NCBI GenBank assembly: GCA_965371445.1
Contig: CBDUYN010000275.1
Location: forward strand, 1-9,661
Reading direction: 5' to 3'
DNA length: 9,661 nucleotides
From: DASWIG01 sp965371445
GTDB lineage: Bacteria; Acidobacteriota; Thermoanaerobaculia; Multivoradales; J023
A model generated the notes under the pieces. It did no database searches, was not told the origin of the DNA, and saw only the letters and a program-made list of their open reading frames with translations. Below are positions 8,618 to 9,661 of the stretch, one piece after another (position 1 is the first letter of the stretch; every line of letters starts with the position of its first letter). The translations under genes were made by a program, and so were the position numbers.

Positions 8618-9389
8618 AACTCGGCGCGTGCACATGCTGGTCGCAAAAAGCACCGATCGCAGCCGCAACGTCCGCAGAACCGACTACCTCGGTACACTTG
8701 GGGATGTTGGCAGCGTAGAGATCCGATACCCCGGAAGGGTGGAGAGGGTCGTCGCCACGCACCAGGAGCGTCGGTGGGTGCAAGGACCTCAGCTCTGTGA
8801 CTGAGGTGAACGGCTGCCTTCCCGAGGCGACGAAACGGCTGGTCGCCACGACGCTTGCTGCGTCGAAGCCCTCCAACATGGCCAGCGCCTTCTCCCGCAT
8901 TAGTGACGGCAGGCTTGCGTACAGTGGCCTTAGGACCTGTACGCCCTCGTCAACGGCCCGGCTCGCCACGGCATCCATCATTGCGAAGGTCGCCTTCTGC
9001 TGTTCGCTGTAACCTCGCTCCTCACCGGCATGGACCGGTTTGACCAGAACGAGGCCGACGGTGCGGTGGGGCCTTCGCAGCGCGAACCGCAGAGCTACGC
9101 CGGAGCCGCTCGAGACGCCGCCTACGAAAGCACGGTCCACACCAAGCTCGTCGAGCAATACCTCGAGGTCGCTGGCGAGCCGATCGAAACTCAGTAAATC
9201 GCCGCTTCGTGATTTCCCACTGCCACGGAGATCTGGTGCGACGATTCGGTACCGCGAACTGAGGGACGCGATCGATGGCAGGGCGGCTTGGTGGTTGGCC
9301 ATGGCGCCGTGCAGCATGACGATAACAGGGCCTTCGCCGTCCTCGAACCGCAAACAACGGCATGCCCTCACACTCAAACCAGAGCTCAC
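8616..9389 (-). CDS. Alpha/beta hydrolase, N-terminus probably frameshifted
   Basis: Predicted cytosolic protein of 257 residues from GTG at 9389, typical in length for the alpha/beta hydrolase fold. Visible landmarks are the oxyanion-hole HG in MLHGAMANH (about 25-33), PDLRGSGKS (52-60), the nucleophile elbow G91-V-S93-S-G95, and the acid loop LLVRGDDPLHP (Asp213/Asp214). The loop that should carry the catalytic His before the last helix is missing: EVVGSAD runs straight into VAAAIGAFCD. The start is doubtful: an AGGAG site is best spaced for ATG at 9393, in another frame, which encodes MRELWFECEGMPLFAV, a convincing family N-terminus; a one-base indel near 9345-9360 would join it to FEDGEGPVIVMLHG. 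Codons ending in T are commoner and GC lower than in the SGNH-TPR gene, suggesting different origin. The substrate cannot be predicted. It could be expressed, a decayed gene, or intact apart from a sequence error. Confidence 0.75.
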   Translation of the reverse strand: MSSGLSVRACRCLRFEDGEGPVIVMLHGAMANHQAALPSIASLSSRYRIVAPDLRGSGKSRSGDLLSFDRLASDLEVLLDELGVDRAFVGGVSSGSGVALRFALRRPHRTVGLVLVKPVHAGEERGYSEQQKATFAMMDAVASRAVDEGVQVLRPLYASLPSLMREKALAMLEGFDAASVVATSRFVASGRQPFTSVTELRSLHPPTLLVRGDDPLHPSGVSDLYAANIPKCTEVVGSADVAAAIGAFCDQHVHAPS

Positions 9390-9400
9390 GCATTCAGTTT

Positions 9401-9405
9401 CTCCT
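9401..9405 (-). promoter_or_regulatory. Ribosome binding site favouring the ATG at 9393
   Basis: AGGAG on the minus strand lies 7 bases before ATG at 9393 but 11 before the GTG at 9389. The spacing supports the ATG as the true start of the alpha/beta hydrolase and so supports a frameshift soon after it. Confidence 0.5.
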
Positions 9406-9522
9406 GGCGGCTTTCATCCTTGTTGAAGGACCGTTACCGTAGCTCCGCCGCACTGCTCCTGAATGGTATTGATATGCGGCCGTTCGTTCATTTTCCCGGT
9501 CGTGGGTTGACTCCATCCGCCA

Positions 9523-9560
9523 TGCCGTCACGCCCGAGGCGGGCCACCCTCGGGACGGCA
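9523..9560. repeat. Imperfect hairpin
   Basis: Inner arms CCCGAGG (9533-9539) and CCTCGGG (9548-9554) pair across an 8-base loop. Outer arms TGCCGT (9523-9528) and ACGGCA (9555-9560) extend the stem, with a 4-base bulge CACG on the left side only. Thirteen pairs with a one-sided bulge look like a structured nucleic-acid element, possibly read as single-stranded DNA by a transposase or recombinase. No T-run follows, so a terminator is unlikely. Confidence 0.5.
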
Positions 9561-9604
9561 GCGCTGCCTCACCGCATCGGCCTCTTCGTCCCGCAGGGAC
9601 GTCT

Positions 9605-9636
9605 TCGCTGTTATGCCGAGCTCGGCATAACAGCGA
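9605..9636. repeat. Perfect 32-bp palindrome containing two inverted TTATGCCGAG motifs
   Basis: TCGCTGTTATGCCGAG is followed immediately by its exact reverse complement with no spacer; pairing breaks at 9604/9637. A perfect 32-bp palindrome is very unlikely by chance and typical of a dimeric protein site or crossover site. It contains the decamer TTATGCCGAG at 9611-9620 and inverted at 9621-9630. Confidence 0.85.
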
Positions 9637-9661
9637 TTATGCCGAGTCCCGGATTATGCGG
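9637..9661 (+). repeat. Further direct copies of the TTATGCCGAG motif, running off the window
   Basis: A third, exact copy lies at 9637-9646, directly after the palindrome and in the same direction as its left half. A partial copy, TTATGCGG, is at 9654-9661 and is cut by the window end. Start-to-start distances are 26 and 17 bases. Both are preceded by GA. Arrays of this kind usually mark repeated binding sites of one protein. Confidence 0.75.

Larger units (their letters stand above)
9394..9661. other. Gene-free right edge, rich in inverted repeats
   Basis: No supported reading frame occurs in these 268 bases. The part next to the hydrolase gene (9394-9480) should hold its promoter, but I see no clear -35/-10 pair. 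A TATGCGGC at 9473-9480 partly resembles the TTATGCGG at the right edge. The rest contains a bulged hairpin, a 12-bp palindrome (9557-9568, GGCAGCGCTGCC), a 32-bp palindrome and motif copies reaching the window end. The composition suggests the terminus of a mobile element or a recombinase-bound regulatory region. Confidence 0.5.

Noticed and set aside
7285..8619. 444-codon open frame on the plus strand opposite the SGNH-TPR gene
   Set aside because: The minus strand carries the catalytic blocks, membrane anchor and TPRs; the plus-strand product is Glu/Arg/Val-rich shadow sequence.
9523..9568. Rho-independent terminator
   Set aside because: The stem is GC-rich but neither strand has a T-run after it, and no gene ends next to it in this window.
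9426..9661. Integron gene-cassette recombination site (attC)
   Set aside because: The inverted repeats lie at the 5' side of the hydrolase gene, not after its stop, and I find no matched RYYYAAC/GTTRRRY core pair.
9605..9661. CRISPR array
   Set aside because: Motif copies are about ten bases, partly inverted and irregularly spaced at 26 and 17 bases, with no constant spacer length.

Overview
The window is about 9.7 kb of high-GC bacterial DNA (roughly two-thirds G+C by eye) with long, densely packed genes. The cell plan looks Gram-negative: there is a lipoprotein with a lipobox and two membrane-anchored proteins whose bulk should lie outside the cytoplasm. GC content, the style of the SGNH-TPR protein and the CarB N-terminus would suit Acidobacteriota or a similar deep-branching group such as Myxococcota. 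No marker here settles it, so this is a guess.

Layout, left to right. Positions 1-4887 hold three genes on the minus strand that look like one operon, transcribed right to left: a cytosolic SEC-C/helical-repeat protein (4887-2959), a membrane-anchored SGNH-type hydrolase (2962-1646, start overlapping the previous stop by ATGA) and a HEAT-repeat lipoprotein (1581 to beyond the left edge). Divergent from them at 4992 is the start of carB (carbamoyl-phosphate synthase large subunit). Its homology stops abruptly after codon 304, inside the first ATP-grasp site, and is followed directly by about 58 codons from the middle of an IS1182-like transposase, also cut at both ends. Next, on the minus strand, is a large protein (8565-6103) combining a membrane anchor, an SGNH hydrolase domain with two TPRs inserted in it, and ten C-terminal TPRs. 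Upstream of it on the same strand is an alpha/beta hydrolase (9389-8616) with lower GC and different codon use, an apparent N-terminal frameshift and no recognisable catalytic-histidine loop. The right edge (9394-9661) has no gene. It holds a bulged hairpin, a perfect 32-bp palindrome and further copies of a TTATGCCGAG motif running off the window, which look like recombinase or transposase sites at the end of a mobile element.

The most notable points are the carB/transposase scar (real decay, or an assembly join at an IS), the palindrome and repeat cluster next to an atypical hydrolase gene, and the two unrelated-looking extracytoplasmic SGNH enzymes accompanied by repeat-scaffold proteins (HEAT, TPR). 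No CRISPR array, tRNA or rRNA was seen. I found no convincing complete new defence or biosynthetic system.
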